Positions 17,201-17,558 of a stretch of 17,558 bases of DNA are shown piece by piece. Numbering within the stretch: position 1 is the first letter of the stretch; each line of letters begins with the position of its first letter. The notes beneath the pieces are model-generated. The model did no database searches, had not been told where the DNA came from, and worked only from the letters and a program-made list of their open reading frames with translations. The position numbers and the translations under genes are program-made. Source of the DNA: Phlegmacium glaucopus (lineage: Eukaryota; Basidiomycota; Agaricomycetes; Agaricales; Cortinariaceae); NCBI GenBank assembly GCA_015039465.1, contig MU130543.1, forward strand, positions 1 to 17,558. Direction: 5' to 3'.

Positions 17201-17558
17201 AAGTTTGAACAAAAATTTTTAACTGATGGATTGTTACATTCTGTCATACATTACTCTGGTCTGGCTCCATCGGAGCTGTCTCCGGTAGTCCATACTCCAT
17301 ACAGTGCCTTCCCTTATATCCCAAACTACTCTTCCTATGTTCAACTCCAAGACTGTTCGGTGTCATTCCGGTTCCTCCGTCTATACTCCAAACCCATTAC
17401 CACTTCTTCGTCACTACCACTATTCTTTGTCATCATCCTTCCCACCATCAGTCAGCATACCTGCCATGGATTATTCACCCAAGAATGCAGGACCTTTCCA
17501 GGAGCAGAACGCAGCACTTATATTTATCTTTTATATTTTGGTTGCTATTCTATTTATT
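17201..17558 (+). other. Pyrimidine-rich stretch with partial plus ORF
   Basis: The plus strand from about 17290 to 17450 is C/T-rich, as in many fungal promoters and 5' leaders. It runs into TGCCATGG. The ATG at 17466-17468 opens a frame (MDYSPKNAGPFQEQNAAL...) that is still open at the window end after a hydrophobic AT-rich run. A 14-bp imperfect palindrome CGG-N8-CCG lies at 17271-17284. No family is recognised; this may be the start of a gene or only chance. Confidence 0.25.

Noticed and set aside
1..17558. CRISPR arrays, rRNA or bacterial-type operons
   Set aside because: No regularly spaced identical repeats, no rRNA signatures, and introns with fungal retroelements indicate a eukaryote.

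Overview
The window looks like transposon-dominated DNA from a filamentous basidiomycete, probably an agaricomycete. The evidence is short GT-AG introns of about 46-62 nt, a MULE transposase and a Ty3/gypsy chromovirus of the kind common in Agaricomycetes, and a fungal-type Ulp1 (SUMO protease) gene with a PP2C relic nearby. I recognise no clearly intact host gene. Almost every coding region carries stops, frameshifts or insertions. Family names come from motif recognition by eye, not from a database search.

Left part (1-4117). Positions 1-270 hold a dense cluster of GCAGAA/TTCTGC motifs. An AT-rich element with terminal inverted repeats spans about 1273-2420. Just right of it lies a plus-strand PP2C phosphatase relic (about 2423-3094) with stops and frameshifts. 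A block of GGAAAC-type tandem repeats follows at about 3230-3375.

Middle (4118-6930, minus strand). A Mutator-like (MULE) transposase pseudogene has the full domain order: FAR1-like zinc domain, DDE transposase core, SWIM zinc finger, and C-terminal CCHC knuckle. Three in-frame TGA codons stand where arginine is expected, and one intron donor reads AT instead of GT.

Right part (8058-17200, minus strand). An Ulp1/C48-type protease gene lies on the same strand as the MULE. A 7362-bp chromovirus (9356-16717) splits it exactly between the codons of the catalytic His and Asp. The element is flanked by perfect CTTGG target-site duplications, and its 400/399-bp LTRs differ by about 7%. The C-terminal part of the protease (8058-8813) carries four regularly spaced SUMO-interaction-like motifs alternating with psi-K-x-E SUMO-acceptor-like sites.

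The chromovirus has gag with a zinc knuckle, a DSG protease, RT, RNase H, integrase, GPY/F module and chromodomain, then one or two small ORFs. It is dead: the RT motif is YMDN, the RNase H glutamate is lysine, the integrase core has a deletion, and many Arg (CGA) or Trp codons have become TGA. Inside its RT sits an 881-bp nested insertion (13392-14272), probably a solo LTR, with a TCGCA-rich single-strand bias and a 9-bp hairpin.

The most interesting reading is that the MULE transposase and the SIM-bearing SUMO protease belonged to one composite transposon. Ulp1-carrying MULEs are known in plants. This copy would then have been hit by a chromovirus, which was in turn hit by another LTR element, all decaying by C-to-T transitions.
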